Assembly: GCF_910592395.1 (NCBI RefSeq)
Contig: NC_088323.1
Span: forward strand, 8,556,001 to 8,620,000
Direction: 5' to 3'
Source: Lineus longissimus
Taxonomy: Eukaryota > Nemertea > Pilidiophora > Heteronemertea > Lineidae
DNA length: 64,000 bases
Shown here: positions 46,807-57,029 of the stretch, one piece after another
How the letters are laid out: each line of letters opens with the position of its first letter
Position numbering within the stretch: position 1 is the stretch's first letter
The notes under the pieces: generated by a model
What the model was told of the DNA's origin: nothing
Seen by the model: the letters and a program-made list of their open reading frames with translations, nothing else
Database searches by the model: none
Translations under genes and position numbers: made by a program

Positions 46807-47193
46807 TGCTCGGTTCGTGATAATGCATGTAGTCCTCAGTACGGAGGATCTTCATTTCCCAATGACAATGACAATTTGTGTTCATCCCAATACTTTGCTT
46901 TTTAAGGGTTAATAATGAAGGTCGTGTCGTCGATGCCCATTGAATTACAGAACGGGATTCCACTTCATTGGCGTGATGCAATCGATCTTCAAGCCATGAA
47001 AACCAATCTTTAATAGAGTGAATGCTCAACATGATTAGGCCTAGTTGATTTCCGATGACCCATCAATCAAAGGAATGGGTGTTTCTAATACCAGCTAGAT
47101 ACATGTAGGCCTCCTATCGTGGGCCTTTTTTAATGTACAGAAGTACATCCCGAGCATTGTGTGTCTTGGAGGTGAGGATATCCAGTATATACA

Positions 47194-47443
47194 TATATAT
47201 AGGTATCCATCGTTAATTGTTTATAGATTCGAGTTGTTGGGATCCAATCAGCAGCCTGGTATCTTCTGTAGATCCTCTCCCCTTGGGTCTTGAGTCAGCG
47301 ATTGGATCTTGTTTTTCGTACGGCTTTTCGTTGTGTGCGTGATTGAGAGTTTGCTGTGTGTGAATGCTTTAATTTTACTTTACAAATCTTTGGTCGGTCT
47401 ACGGGGTCAATGTCAGGGGCCATTTTCTCTTGACGGGGGAATA
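47194..47443. other. Sequence between pogo element and LTR
   Basis: No gene recognised. The right end (gacgggggaata, about 47433-47443) is a polypurine tract directly before the LTR start, so this piece likely belongs to the 3' untranslated part of the retroelement owning that LTR. Confidence 0.5.
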
Positions 47444-47752
47444 TGTAAGCCGTTAGTAATATACATGTAATATATTTAGCCTCGAATTACTACATAAATA
47501 CTAAGGGGTTCGCCCAGTATTCGTTCTTCATATGATATTATAGAACTTGGTTGTATATGTTAAGGCGGGTGCCCAGCCAATTGTCAAGAGTGCCATTCTG
47601 ACCGGTCAAATAGGAAAGACGTGTTCCCATATGTGTAAATGGTAATAGCTGACTCGAAGAATAAACGTTTGTCCATAATTGTAGGTCTCCGATTGCCTAT
47701 ATTTATATGATACTCACGAGGAACTCGGAGTTGTCGCCTGCTAGGGGTAACA
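47444..47752 (+). repeat. LTR copy 2, probable 3' LTR of Gypsy element A
   Basis: Begins tgtaagccgttagtaatata and ends ctaggggtaaca. It is preceded by a polypurine tract, which fits a 3' LTR on the plus strand, and lies downstream of element A pol in the same orientation. It matches 23048-23288, with an extra segment of about 60 bp after gcctcgaattac. Assignment to element A is inference from position and orientation. Confidence 0.75.
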
Positions 47753-47970
47753 TACACGTATGTCTAAAAAATAAAGAATATAGTAAGGTTGTCCTATACA
47801 AAATCTATAGAGATTCTAGACAGAAAGTTTTATCGGTGGATCTTTTGCAATTACGCAATCAATATATCGATAAAGCAGGTCGTCCGATAGAAGATTATAT
47901 TGGTTGAGTTCTCGTAAACCTTGTAAATGCATCTCATGAAAATTATGAATCATTGCACGTCCTGAACAAC

Positions 47971-48258
47971 ATGGACATAGCTTCAGCAAGTTTAGTGTTT
48001 TCCTCATTCAATTTCATGACAATGCACATTAGCGGAACTGATAATAATTCAACTTATGCATTCTTACGAGTTCAGTCGATTCTTCGATGTGGCGTAGCAT
48101 GCTCAAATATTCAGAGGTGCGTTGCCTTTTCCACCACCTACACGAACGGCCATGATGGCAATGATCAAACGGGAATCTGTCATCTTCACATGGATGCTGC
48201 TACCAAGGGCTGGAATTGCCGTGACCGGAAAACAAAGCATCGGCTTTGGAAAAAGCAG
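47971..48258 (+). CDS. PAN/apple-like domain exon (partial)
   Basis: The frame from the ATG at 47971 (true start uncertain, since an upstream exon may exist) reads a Cys-patterned module: SILRCGVACSNIQRCVAFSTTY, then TGICHLHMD and GWNCRDR. The spacing Cys-x3-Cys-x5-Cys-x-AF with a later C-x-L is what PAN/apple domains show in extracellular, ligand-binding animal proteins. A good splice donor (aag-cag/gtagcc) follows at about 48258; past it the frame becomes hydrophobic and ends at 48328, perhaps intron. No signal peptide is visible. Likely one exon of a host gene. Confidence 0.5.
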
Positions 48259-48330
48259 GTAGCCAATATTTCATTTTTCATATTCGCAGCCTTTTTTGCA
48301 TTTGCTGTTGTTGCGTGCACATCAAGTTAA

Positions 48331-49422
48331 ACGCCGGTACATCGGTTCTCTCGATCCGTCGTCGGTAGGGTTTTGTTTCCTTCTCTATGCTTTGCCTGAC
48401 TGACGAGCCCGTGTACTGCACGGTTTGGTAATATAATTTCGTTATTCCTAGACTGGTTGCCTACCAGGGCAAATAAGGCCAGTCTTCCATAAACAGCATA
48501 TTAGGTATTATCAAGTATGTTAGGTATAACTACATTTTGTTTGTATGACTCGTTCTATGGAACGATCTCCATCCTCCGCGCATCGCGCCCATCATTGTTA
48601 GAATATTCTACGGCAATCGTCTGACATACTCTGGTCTCGGCTTTTTATGGTGGGTTCATTATCTCCACGGCCTACCGCCTACACAGTGGTGATTTGTAAT
48701 GGAAGACCGCCTCCACCATATGAATGGCTGAACGTCTGTCATTCACATTTGAATCGTGTGACTGCTAGCATGGGACGCGGTTCTTGTGAAATTGATTGAG
48801 CCACAGGGAAAGTTATGGTTCATTACATCCAATCTTTTAATGTTCAATATATGACCGAAATTGATACAGTTTGTAATATTGAAAGTTTTACTTCACACTG
48901 CCATTACGATAAATAAAAGTAATGCTATAATGCAGGGTGTCGCAAAAGAAATGCGCGAATTTTACATTCTGAGTATGAACCATAAACTGCCTGGGTGTCT
49001 AAATTTTCCTTAAAATTGCAACGTTTGGTGCATTTTTCTCTAAACATAGGAAATGACTACAGTCTCAATTCAGAATTGAACTTTTCGCATCGAGGTAAAC
49101 AAGAAATGAGATAGATAGATAGATCCAGGGGGATGATTGGGGAACCTGTTTACACGTTTCAACACAGGCCATTTTTTTCTAAACACGTCAAACGTCGCTA
49201 AGGACAAAAGCCAACGTGAACCAACGTGAACCTTATTACCCATTAGATTGCTAAGATGTGCAGTACGTCACTCGGTAATGTACACAGTAAGCACATGCAG
49301 CGACGATGTTGTATAACGGCCGAAAACAACAATGGTTTTTCATCTTGCCAATGTGACTGACGTCATGACATAAGTCGACGTCATGGATCTGCTTAGATAT
49401 TCAGGCTTCTGTCTGGGTCAAA
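48331..49422. other. Non-coding interval
   Basis: No gene recognised. A short agat repeat (agatagatagatag) lies at about 49107. Confidence 0.45.
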
Positions 49423-49683
49423 ATTAGTTACCCACCATAAATCGGCTTCATGGCGCTTATTTACCCATCAAATTCTTATCTAAAAACTTCCACAAAATCA
49501 AATTCAGATTTGGGAAACCTGCATTCAGTAGTATTTTTCTGCATTTCATTGCAGCAAAACATGGTAGTTCTGTTGAAATACCACTGAATGCAGGTTTAAA
49601 AATCAGAGATTATTATGGGGAAGTTTTTAGAGATTTGTTGGGTAAATAAGTGCCACGAAGGTGATTTATGGTGGACAACTAAT
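49423..49683. mobile_element. 261-bp MITE with about 110-bp inverted repeats
   Basis: The left arm attagttacccaccataaat...cttatttaccca...cctgcattcagtagtatt (about 49423-49535) is matched in reverse complement by the right arm (about 49577-49683). The arms differ at several sites and small indels. No ORF inside. No target duplication is clear beyond the attagtt word shared by both ends. Confidence 0.8.
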
Positions 49684-49998
49684 GTTGACACAGACAGTAC
49701 AAAGGCACAGTCCGTGTTCTCTCGCATCCTGCAGAGCACTATAGGCCTGATCCACTTCATCATCTAGCATGGCCATGAACTCAATTCCATCTGCATGTTC
49801 TTCGTCAAGTTGTGGAAGTGGTCCAGCCTCGACCTGGCCTTGGCGTAAAGCTGCCTCGAATCCATTTTCGATAACCTGGTGACTCACGGCACCACAGGCA
49901 CAGGCATTGCTCACAATGTTGACAACAAACAATTCAAAAAACCACCCCGGACCCAATTTTGGAAATACCATTGACACTGGAACTTCGGAACTGCTCAT
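49666..49998 (-). CDS. Unrecognised 110-codon ORF
   Basis: Minus-strand ORF with an acidic, helical middle (EEHADGIEFMAMLDDEVDQAYSAL) and two Cys pairs (NACACGAV near the middle and LCLCTVCVNISC at the end). The last 6 codons run into the MITE. The upstream part is apolar (GWFFELFVVNIV). I do not recognise a family. The Cys clustering and balanced composition make it slightly better than chance, but there is no homology or splice evidence. Confidence 0.2.
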   Translation of the reverse strand: MSSSEVPVSMVFPKLGPGWFFELFVVNIVSNACACGAVSHQVIENGFEAALRQGQVEAGPLPQLDEEHADGIEFMAMLDDEVDQAYSALQDAREHGLCLCTVCVNISCPP

Positions 49999-50254
49999 AG
50001 GTCAGATCTCTTTCATAGGAGCGATTCAACAAACTGCCTGAGTGTTTAGCATAACCGCGAAATCGACCATAGCACACTTCGGAATTGCTCCGCCATCTGA
50101 TTGGCCGTTTCATCACAAAAGCGGTGAGTAACCATGCTCTACGTAGTTTGTGAAGGGGAATGGCCTGCATATTGCAAACCCACCATAAAAAGCCGAGACT
50201 AGAGTATATATGACTCGTACAATTGGCAATTGCGATGCTACGAAAGCCCTGAAT

Positions 50255-50690
50255 ACTCATTCAATATTCAAAATTCAATTATTCAATATTCGATCTTGAA
50301 TTTGAAGTGAGAAAATCGTCACTTCAAATTCAAAATTCAATATTGAATTCTAAAGTGATGGAACCCTAATTACTAGCCAATCAGATCCTACGTATCTTGA
50401 CGATTTGGCCACGTGCAAGAGTAAAAAAGAGAAGTTTGTTTTATGCCTGTGAGAAGGTTTCCAATCATTCGAAAGCGTAGAAATGATTAACAGGTATTTC
50501 CGGGTACCATTTTCCCAGAACCTGTGAACAAATTTCAATATTGAATTTCTGAATTGCGAATTTTGAATGAGCATTCTGGGCTCAATTCAACATTGAATTT
50601 TGAATTTTGGAGTGACAATTTTCTCACTTCAAAATTTCAATATTTAATTTCTGAATTGTGTATTTTGAATGAGCATTCTGGGCTTTCATA
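50255..50690. repeat. AT-rich mirror and inverted repeat cluster
   Basis: The words attcaatattgaat, attttgaat and tcacttcaaattcaaaattc recur on both strands at about 50270-50355 and 50530-50680. The segment gaatgagcattctgggct occurs at about 50567 and 50669, so a tandem duplication of about 100 bp is superimposed on inverted repeats. Non-coding. Confidence 0.7.
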
Positions 50691-51858
50691 GATAAAAAGC
50701 CTAGAGGGCTCATCTGAAATTCGAAATAAGAAATCCGAAATATGCTATGGCGCCTTTTCAGCGAAAAGCCTCTTAAAAAACAGTATAGGAATATCGATGT
50801 TTTGATATGAACACTCTGATATTCATGTAATGTTACAAATATTTTCTTCATATATATCAAATTGTTCAAACCGCAATAAATATCAAGCATTCAAGAAAAA
50901 CAGCATGCATGAAACTTGAACTCCATTTTTGACGGACCATTTCCACGTCTGCTGTAATGTAAGGGAGGAGACAAAACGTGGCAAATTTACAACTAATGAT
51001 CATATGTTGAATATTGATATTCTCATATTCACTGTTTAATGGTATGTTTGATTACTAAGCGCGAGTTAAACGCTACAGCGTTATTTTTGGTACTGGGGCC
51101 TCATCTCGCGCTAGGCCTCATCTCGCGATCCTCGGAATCGGTTACTTCTGCTAAAAATGGCCGCCGAATGTGATTTTTGAGAAATGATGGCAGACGATGT
51201 TTACACTTTTGTTTTTATTGCGCCACGCTGCAGTTTTTTGGCAAAGAAAATAATAGTTATGCAAGAATTATTGATATAAGGATGTGAAAAATTCTGCCAA
51301 TAGGGCTAGTGAGTAGTTTTTGCACTTAACCCAGTTTGGTGTCATTCTTTTTTACGCTACTTTACACTATTATTACTCGGTACTGGCGATCGACCACCCA
51401 AATATCACGAAATCTCACAAGGAGGCGCGTGGTTTTACCAGGCTGGCTATAAATATTGTTTCCGTAAGGTTTCCCCGGATTCCGGAGTTTTTTCATACAT
51501 TCCGCTGAATTGCTATGTCCGTTGTGATGGGAGTCGGTACGGAGCACAACTTCTCTAACATAAAGGGTATCGCAAAGTGGCATTATACGTCAATAATGGA
51601 TTGATGTCATCAAGATGCTTGTATTACTTATTTTGACGATATTATCTAATCGAGAGCGAGAGAGCAGTAGCCTTCCATCTCTCGTATGTAAAGTATTAAC
51701 TTGATTATATTCATCCTTTATAACCCAAATATGTTTTATCTTGACTTTCAACCAAAACGCCGAACTAGCAGAGTGGCAACTATCGGTCGTACCGTGGTGT
51801 AAGGATATATGGTCAGTTCCCACCGTGGACGGAATCGGTATTTTACCACACGAAGTTA
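50691..51858. other. Non-coding interval upstream of the orphan ORF
   Basis: No gene recognised. The ORFs of 60-88 codons here have no domain signs. A near-duplicate gcctcatctcgcg word occurs at about 51099 and 51115. Confidence 0.4.
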
Positions 51859-51954
51859 AAGGTTATAGTCACAGTGGCTGTTTTTCGTTACTCCTTCTGT
51901 CCTCACCGTAACGTCTACGTCTTAAGCCAAGATAATATCAGCGGAGACTTTATA

Positions 51955-52875
51955 ATGATATCTCATTTTCATTTTAACAATCTTGTATACATAGCTGGCG
52001 AATATGGCGATGAGATCATTGGTGTAACCACTCGTCGTGGAAGGAATTCTGCCAGTTATAAGTTGCGAGCATTTCAATTCGGTTTAAAATGTGCTGGTCG
52101 TTCCCGAGAGTTGATTCTACCGTATGATGAACTTAAGAAAAGCCTCGGTCCAAAAAAATCGAGTTTCAAATACTTAAAACTGGTTTCATGCGGTGAGAAT
52201 GTGTTCTTGGAGTTGACGTTTCGATGCAAAATTCAGAAGCACAAGAAGAAAAAAAACCTTGCTATATCTTGGTTAGATTGGTATAAAATAGTAAACGTAG
52301 GGTTCGCTCTTAAACTTCAGTATGTTAAAAGCCTGAAAGGGATTCGCTATACCACTTTTTCGGATATTGACAAGTTGCATTATCTTGATATAAATAACAT
52401 CATGTTAGCAGATATCAAATATGATTTAAATGGTTATCTCTATAAATCATCAAGCAACGCACACTTAATCTCCATCTTAGAAAAACCGTACGAGTACAAT
52501 AAATCAACCTCCATCGTGTTTCGTGATAATTTCTTCAGAAAGTTGGGAGACTCCGCAATTGTGTCTTTGCTCGGATTTTATAACGTAGTCATTGAGGTTC
52601 ACCGGTCGAAGTCTGTCAAAAATATTGTTTCTGACCCCAAGAATAGCTACAAGTTTCATTCTAAGGAACACGCTATTTTTCTTTTTATGTTAAATTTCGG
52701 CCCATGCCTTGAACAATCACATGTAGAAGCTAGGCCTACATTATTGATGACCTTAGATGTCCGGTTTGTCTCGTATCATATGCTAATTGTTGGTGCGAAT
52801 GAAGGAATAATCGCCTGGCCAAAATTTGGTTTTAGTAATCATAAGCAGTTGACTGCAAAATTATTTATTGTGTGA
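51955..52875 (+). CDS. Orphan ORF, 306 codons, function unknown
   Basis: The frame is open from 51859 to the stop at 52873-52875; the first ATG is at 51955, giving 306 residues (an earlier GTG at 51874 would give 333). It is basic and rich in Lys, Phe, Tyr and Leu. Notable parts are GDEIIGVTTRRGRNSASYKLRAF, a lysine cluster (KIQKHKKKKN), an alternating hydrophobic/charged core and a Phe/Val-rich C-terminal part. There is no signal peptide, no membrane helix and no motif I recognise. No partner gene lies next to it. An uninterrupted frame this long in decayed AT-rich DNA is unlikely by chance, so it is either a real single-exon gene or a recent insertion. A viral or transposon origin is possible but unproven. 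Confidence 0.55.
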   Translation: MISHFHFNNLVYIAGEYGDEIIGVTTRRGRNSASYKLRAFQFGLKCAGRSRELILPYDELKKSLGPKKSSFKYLKLVSCGENVFLELTFRCKIQKHKKKKNLAISWLDWYKIVNVGFALKLQYVKSLKGIRYTTFSDIDKLHYLDINNIMLADIKYDLNGYLYKSSSNAHLISILEKPYEYNKSTSIVFRDNFFRKLGDSAIVSLLGFYNVVIEVHRSKSVKNIVSDPKNSYKFHSKEHAIFLFMLNFGPCLEQSHVEARPTLLMTLDVRFVSYHMLIVGANEGIIAWPKFGFSNHKQLTAKLFIV

Positions 52876-53341
52876 ACGGATGGGCTATATTTCTCATCTA
52901 TCGTATTTGCTGACGAGGAGAGTCTGGTTAAAACCTATACATCCAAGCTTGACTAGTACTAGACATCGGCGAATTCTACTTTTAACGATCAATAGAACGC
53001 AATACTTTGTTGCTTGAAGAAATTCATATTTGCCTGATAGGACTTTTCATACTCCCCGAAGTCCTGTAGGTGAATTTACATGTGCGATGAGCAGAACCGT
53101 CGTTTTGAATGACGTGCTTCTCAAGTAGGCGAGCGTCTTTCAAATGAGAGTCTGCCATCGACCTGGTAAGTGAGACAGAATTAGTGAGAAGGTTCTACCA
53201 CTAGAGTTTTATTGCCTACATCTCTATACAATAAGATGTTGGGATTTTGAATTGAAAGAATGCGTTATTCGGAGGTTTCTGCCTGCATCTTCTTCGGCAG
53301 GGTGTGCAAACATATCAAAGTCATTGGGTTTGATATGTTTT
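52876..53341. other. Non-coding interval
   Basis: No gene or element recognised between the orphan ORF and the next transposon. Confidence 0.45.
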
Positions 53342-56300
53342 CTACGGTGGCTGGGAAAGGACGTCACATGATTTATTTTTTTCAGCATGAATTTTTTTTT
53401 TCAGCGTGAATTTTTTTTTTCATGAAAAAACTCGATCGATGGACTTATTATTTCGATCGATCGAGATATTTTCTCGGGCGATCGAATTAATTATCTCGGG
53501 CGATCGAGATATTATCTCGGGCGATCGAGTTATTTATCTCGAGCGATCGAGTTACGAAATCGAGGCCATTCAACACTCAAACCGAGACTGCAATTTTAAC
53601 CACTCAATTTACGTACATTTCACATTTGGGGAAGCAAAATACTGCAGAGCAATGGTACGTATTTGTGTAGTGTGCCCAGATACCTTTAGAATCTGAGGAA
53701 TTTCTAAAGGAAAAAAACATACAATTACCACAACAGCATTTGGAATACCTCACCATTTCATGGCACTGTCCAGCTCAAGCGGATACGATAAATGCAACTC
53801 AGCTGAGCGCCAGGCATATTAGCCTCTTGTTGGATCCAGTTTTGCCCCTCACGGAGTTTTGATTTTCCATCGACGGCCTCCAGTAGTTTCTTTTTTATTT
53901 ATCTATCTTAAGATGTGAAGTGACCGTCTCGAAATTATGGGACAGAGTTCAAATAACGTTTTAAACCCTCTGCAGTAACACAAATCACGTACTGTTTTTC
54001 AGCAACCTCAACCGCAGGTTGGAAAGTGCGCGAATTTCAAACTTTAGTGGTCTAAAGTTTACCCAGAACGATCTTGGGTAACATTTAGTTTTACCCAGGT
54101 TGGTCCTGGGTAAACTTTACGCTTACCTAGGACGACATCTACCGATTCGGCGATAGTAGTACCATCAATAATGGCAGGGAAAAGCCATCCTTAGCCGTAA
54201 TTGTGTAGGGCTTGTTGCTGATAATGCTGGATGCATACTACGACAAAACAATCAGGGAAAAAAGTTGTGTGATAAAAATTATTTTTTTATTATGCACAAT
54301 AACTGTACGAACCACATGAGAACAGAATAGCTTACGCGTATCTATTTGATAAAACAGTAATGTTCTGATTACATTTTATCTGTTGTTAAATATTATTAAA
54401 ACCAGCACTTCCTGACGTAATCCGCCATGTTTTAGTGGGACAACACAATGGGCTCCAAAAACGATTGAATGACTAACATGACTAGCATGTATAGCCGGCT
54501 CCACTAAGTAAATGTCCATGATATGTCACCTCGCTTTTGGACCGCTGTGCCGGGCCGAAAACTATTTGGCACACCAGTATTACTTCAAAATTTAGTTTCT
54601 CTTAATCGAATCTTTGGACCAGCGAGGATTTTAGATTGAAGGTAAACAGTTGCCGGGTTACCCATTAAAATATTTACAATAGTGGTTGTAATGTACAATG
54701 CGCTGGTTTTATGCATGCCGTTCAGCTTTAAGGACCAAGCAAGTTCCCGTCCCATAACATGTACCCTTAACGACGGAGTAGCCATACAGATCATGTCGGA
54801 CTCAAAAATCGTGTAGAGCACCGAGGGCTTTGGGCTGCGCCGTCTGCGAGAAATACATCTGCAAAGCGCGAAGAACCTAGCACGCGTTAATCAAAAAGTG
54901 TATCAATGACAGCTTTGAGTGTTATGTACAGGTTTCTAGCCTCATATGGATCATTTGGCATCGCAAGACCACGTTCGTTCATAAGTAAGCAGCAAAGATC
55001 ATACATGTCCTTGTCACATGTAAATTGAGACTTGAAGGAACACTCTCCCCGGCAAAGCTCGATCTTCATTTCATCAACATCGCAAAGGCCGTCTTCAGCA
55101 TCAAACAGCTCTGGCACGAAGTACATCATAAAAGGTCGTCCGTGTTGGAGATTGGTATTGTTGTACTTTCTGATTCTGTGTGCGTTCCAAAGCATGCAGA
55201 CTTCGTCCAACTCCTCCTGAAAATACAGAAAGCTATTATTGCTAAAACAGAGACCGCCTACTTGAGAAATGTAAAAATAACACGTAAATTACTTTGTCAA
55301 TATAATATATGTAGATTTCTTTGTCTAGTAGTGCCGGGTGTCTTTGCCGTATAAACAAAAACACGCCCCAAAAGCGACCCTAGGGCCACACATAGTGTGA
55401 AAATGCAATCTCAAATTCATTCAGTTTACATGTATGGCCAGTCCTTTTCATTCAATTTATGGTCATTGCCAATTTTTCAGTAAACAACAAAACCTTGCCA
55501 AAGTGGGATGGACATTCTGATCCGTCCGATTTTACAGTAATGTTATATATATATAATGTCGTTACCTGTATCAGATTCATGAAGCAAAATCGTACCAACT
55601 CCTGGTCTTTCTTGTCGCCACTGAAATGGCCTTGTCCTTCCAATTCCTTAAATAAGGCAATCAAATATTCAGCATTTTGCTTTTTCAGTATACCCCAAAA
55701 TGACTCTATACGCTGATTTGCAGTACTTTTCCTTACTGAAAATAGCGTTCATCGTTCCCGTTGTTGTTCTCTCGAAGAAACGTTTGCATGTGTTCTATAT
55801 GTCCATTTTCCGTTCCACGGTCGGCTCGAATGATTTTCGGGCAACCCTTGTGATCTTCAAGTGTCTTGATGAAGTAACCGCCTATGACGGCGGGGTCACT
55901 GTTCGTCTTGTATGCTTCAAGCCACAAAATGTGCCTTGAAAACCCGTCAACACAGCCATGTATACAGATACCAAATGGCTTTAGTTTATCATATCCATCA
56001 AGGTGCCACACATAATTGGGCCCCTTTACACGATATCTCCTTCTCACAAGTCTCCTACGCCTTCTCAGTTCAACACCCTCTGGGTCAAGATGCTTCAGAA
56101 TTATTCGGACAGCTTCTTTGCTGACCACTAATCGATTGGTAATGCATTTCAAATGCATACATGTAGCCAAGAAGCTGTCCCGATTTAGCTAGCTCTCCGC
56201 TCACGAAGTCGACAACATCATTTAAATCGGAAAATGCCTTCCGCCTGTACAAACGTAGCCGTGAAAGAACTCCACGTAATTGCCGTTCGCTTACATTATA

Positions 56301-56643
56301 ATCGAATCTCTGAGCGGGAACAGAGCACATTTTCAGCTTGACTAAGCCCGAGATGGAACAGACTTTTCACGGTGGCATCCATGTTGAATGTTAAACGGCC
56401 TCGATTTCGTAACTCGATCGCCCGAGATAAATAACTCGATCGCCCGAGATAATATATCGATCGCCTGAGATAATATCTAGATCGCCCGAGACAATTAACT
56501 CGATCGCCTGAGATGATATCTCGATCGATCGAGATAATAAGTCCATCGATCGAGATATTTTATGAAAAAAAACTTTTCATGCTGAAAAAAAATGTTATGC
56601 TGAAAAAAAATAAATCATGTGATGTCCTTTCCCAGCCACCGTA
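53342..56643 (-). mobile_element. 3.3-kb DNA transposon with integrase-like transposase
   Basis: The left end ctacggtggctgggaaagga is matched by tcctttcccagccaccgtag at the right (apart from one base further in), and the inverted similarity spans about 230-250 bp on each side (53342-53575 and about 56395-56643). The flanks read tttt on both sides, so a 4-bp TTTT target duplication is possible. The inner part of each arm holds 4-6 tandem units of the cgatcgcccgagataa type. Between the arms is a spliced minus-strand transposase with an integrase-like catalytic core. The group resembles IS3EU- or Ginger-type transposons; the exact name is uncertain. Confidence 0.8.
54887..56330 (-). pseudogene. 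Integrase-like (DDE) transposase, spliced, frameshifted
   Basis: Minus-strand pieces: 56330 to about 56165 (RQLRGVLSRLRLYRRK), about 56165 to 55736 in another frame (AVRIILKHLDPEGV, NYVWHLDGYDKLKPFGICIHG with the first Asp, KIIRADRGTENGHIEHM with the second Asp), about 55735 to 55566 in a third frame (STANQRIESFWGILKK with the Glu), a 349-bp intron (55565-55217; donor cag/gtaacg, acceptor tattttcag) and a last exon 55216-54887 (EELDEVCMLWNAHRIRKY, GRPFMMYFVPELF, DMYDLCCLLMN). These blocks match a transposase family widespread in fish and invertebrates. The two frame breaks (near 56165 and 55735) inactivate it; the catalytic triad itself is intact. Confidence 0.82.
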
Positions 56644-57029
56644 GTTTTCACACCCAGCCGTGCATGTTTCATTTCATAATGGTTACACGTTTGCTATTGC
56701 TATGATCCCAGATTGCATACCGGATGGCATTCTCGATGCTCTCCTGCAATCTTGACACTAGAGGCGCTGATTTCGCTCCTTACAACGAAGTATGATTTAA
56801 ATTTCGTCGCTGTGCGAGTTTGGCTCTCTTGGTCACGAAAGTTGATTAAAGCTGGACAGAAGGTTTGGATTTTCGACGCCGGACGCATCATCCGATAGCA
56901 TAGTCTGCATTCAATCAACATGGCCTCCCGTTCATTGAATGGTAGGTGATAAAGCTTGGAACCAGTGAAACCTTGAAATCAGTGATAAACCTTGGAATCA
57001 GTCCTAAAAATGCTCAAAAACATGAAATA

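Larger units (their letters stand above)
44827..47193 (-). mobile_element. Pogo/Tigger-type DNA transposon with 32-bp inverted repeats
   Basis: A 32-bp sequence at 44827-44858 (tatatactggatatcctcac...) recurs as its perfect reverse complement at about 47162-47193 (by eye, 32 of 32). Between them lies a minus-strand transposase with a CENPB/pogo-like HTH and a DDE_1 domain. The ends read tata outside the conserved part, so a TA target duplication is possible but cannot be separated from the TIR. The element sits downstream of element A integrase and upstream of the LTR at 47444. Confidence 0.8.

Noticed and set aside
53400-56580. CRISPR-like appearance of regularly spaced cgatcg units
   Set aside because: The units are tandem with no unique spacers, lie in inverted repeats of a DNA transposon and are in a eukaryotic context.
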